In this document: piece after piece, positions 63,866 through 64,000 of the stretch
How positions within the stretch are numbered: position 1 is the first letter of the stretch
Layout: each line of letters opens with the position of its first letter
Source: Albula goreensis
Taxonomy: Eukaryota; Chordata; Actinopteri; Albuliformes; Albulidae
Direction: 5' to 3'
Assembly (NCBI GenBank): GCA_022829145.1
Contig: CM040762.1
Coordinates: 23,926,436 to 23,990,435 of the forward strand
DNA: 64,000 bases
The notes under the pieces: model-generated
The model's input: only the letters and a program-made list of their open reading frames with translations
The model's database searches: none
Told to the model about the DNA's origin: nothing
Translations under genes and position numbers: made by a program

Positions 63866-64000
63866 GCAGGCTGTAGTGTAGCGGCTAGGCTACATGACCA
63901 GAGACCCCTGAAGTTGGTGGTTCAAGCCCCGGTCTAGAACTCCATTGCTGTTGGGCCCTTGAGCAAGGCCCTAAACCCCGGGAGGGATTGGCCCTTGGTT
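63866..64000 (+). mobile_element. tRNA-derived SINE, cut by window end
   Basis: Head caggctgtagtgtagcggct then aggctac (box A) and ggttcaagcccc (box B), body ttgggcccttgagcaaggcc, ending at the window edge in ggcccttggtt. Same family as 26343-26552, with a better preserved box A. Confidence 0.85.

Noticed and set aside
63866..64000. tRNA gene, because of box A/box B
   Set aside because: The boxes belong to a SINE head: the body and family match the copy at 26343, and there is no complete cloverleaf.

Overview
This 64 kb window is vertebrate genomic DNA, almost certainly from a ray-finned fish. Genes are split into short exons with GT-AG introns. Intergenic DNA is AT-rich and full of (TG)n, (GA)n and CA-rich microsatellites, minisatellites, tRNA-derived SINE pieces, LINE fragments and DNA-transposon relics of the kinds common in teleosts. 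No bacterial or organellar signal was seen. The species cannot be named from sequence alone.

Three protein-coding genes can be supported. (1) slc6a16-like, minus strand, 17762-30853: eleven coding exons that join in frame into about 678 residues of a 12-membrane-segment SLC6 transporter. (2) eps8l1-like, plus strand, 47713-56275: thirteen coding exons encoding the middle, SH3 and C-terminal parts of an EPS8-family actin regulator. Its N-terminal PTB exons were not found, and its penultimate coding exon looks damaged or unusually spliced. (3) dcun1d3-like, minus strand, 59861-62296: two coding exons of a membrane-anchored cullin-neddylation co-factor, with an apparent one-base frameshift in exon 1. 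slc6a16 and eps8l1 point away from each other across about 17 kb. eps8l1 and dcun1d3 converge tail to tail. The three proteins have unrelated jobs (membrane transport, actin signalling, ubiquitin-like modification), so this is a neighbourhood and not a pathway.

Layout: 1-17.7 kb is gene-free, with a ~60-bp CA-rich tandem array (0.6-1.2 kb), a dispersed repeat (2.7-3.0 kb), a LINE fragment (10.7-11.0 kb), a mariner relic (12.3-13.0 kb) and a 37-bp minisatellite (15.8-16.6 kb). 17.8-30.9 kb is slc6a16, whose introns hold a ~50-copy (TG)n, a SINE, LINE debris, a MITE fragment and an LTR-like segment. 31-47.7 kb is repeat-rich, with an inverted-repeat-ended element, a PIF/Harbinger transposase fragment abutting a 25-copy 48-bp minisatellite, an L1/Tx1-like LINE tail, a Tc1-like relic and another LINE tail. 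47.7-56.3 kb is eps8l1, with a complete hAT-like MITE (8-bp target duplication) in its last coding intron. 57-64 kb holds dcun1d3, a dispersed repeat in its likely 3' flank, and a SINE cut by the window end.

I found no convincing new biological system. The items most worth checking are the two apparent coding lesions (dcun1d3 and eps8l1), the minisatellite that stays open in several reading frames, and the MITE 19 bp from a splice donor.
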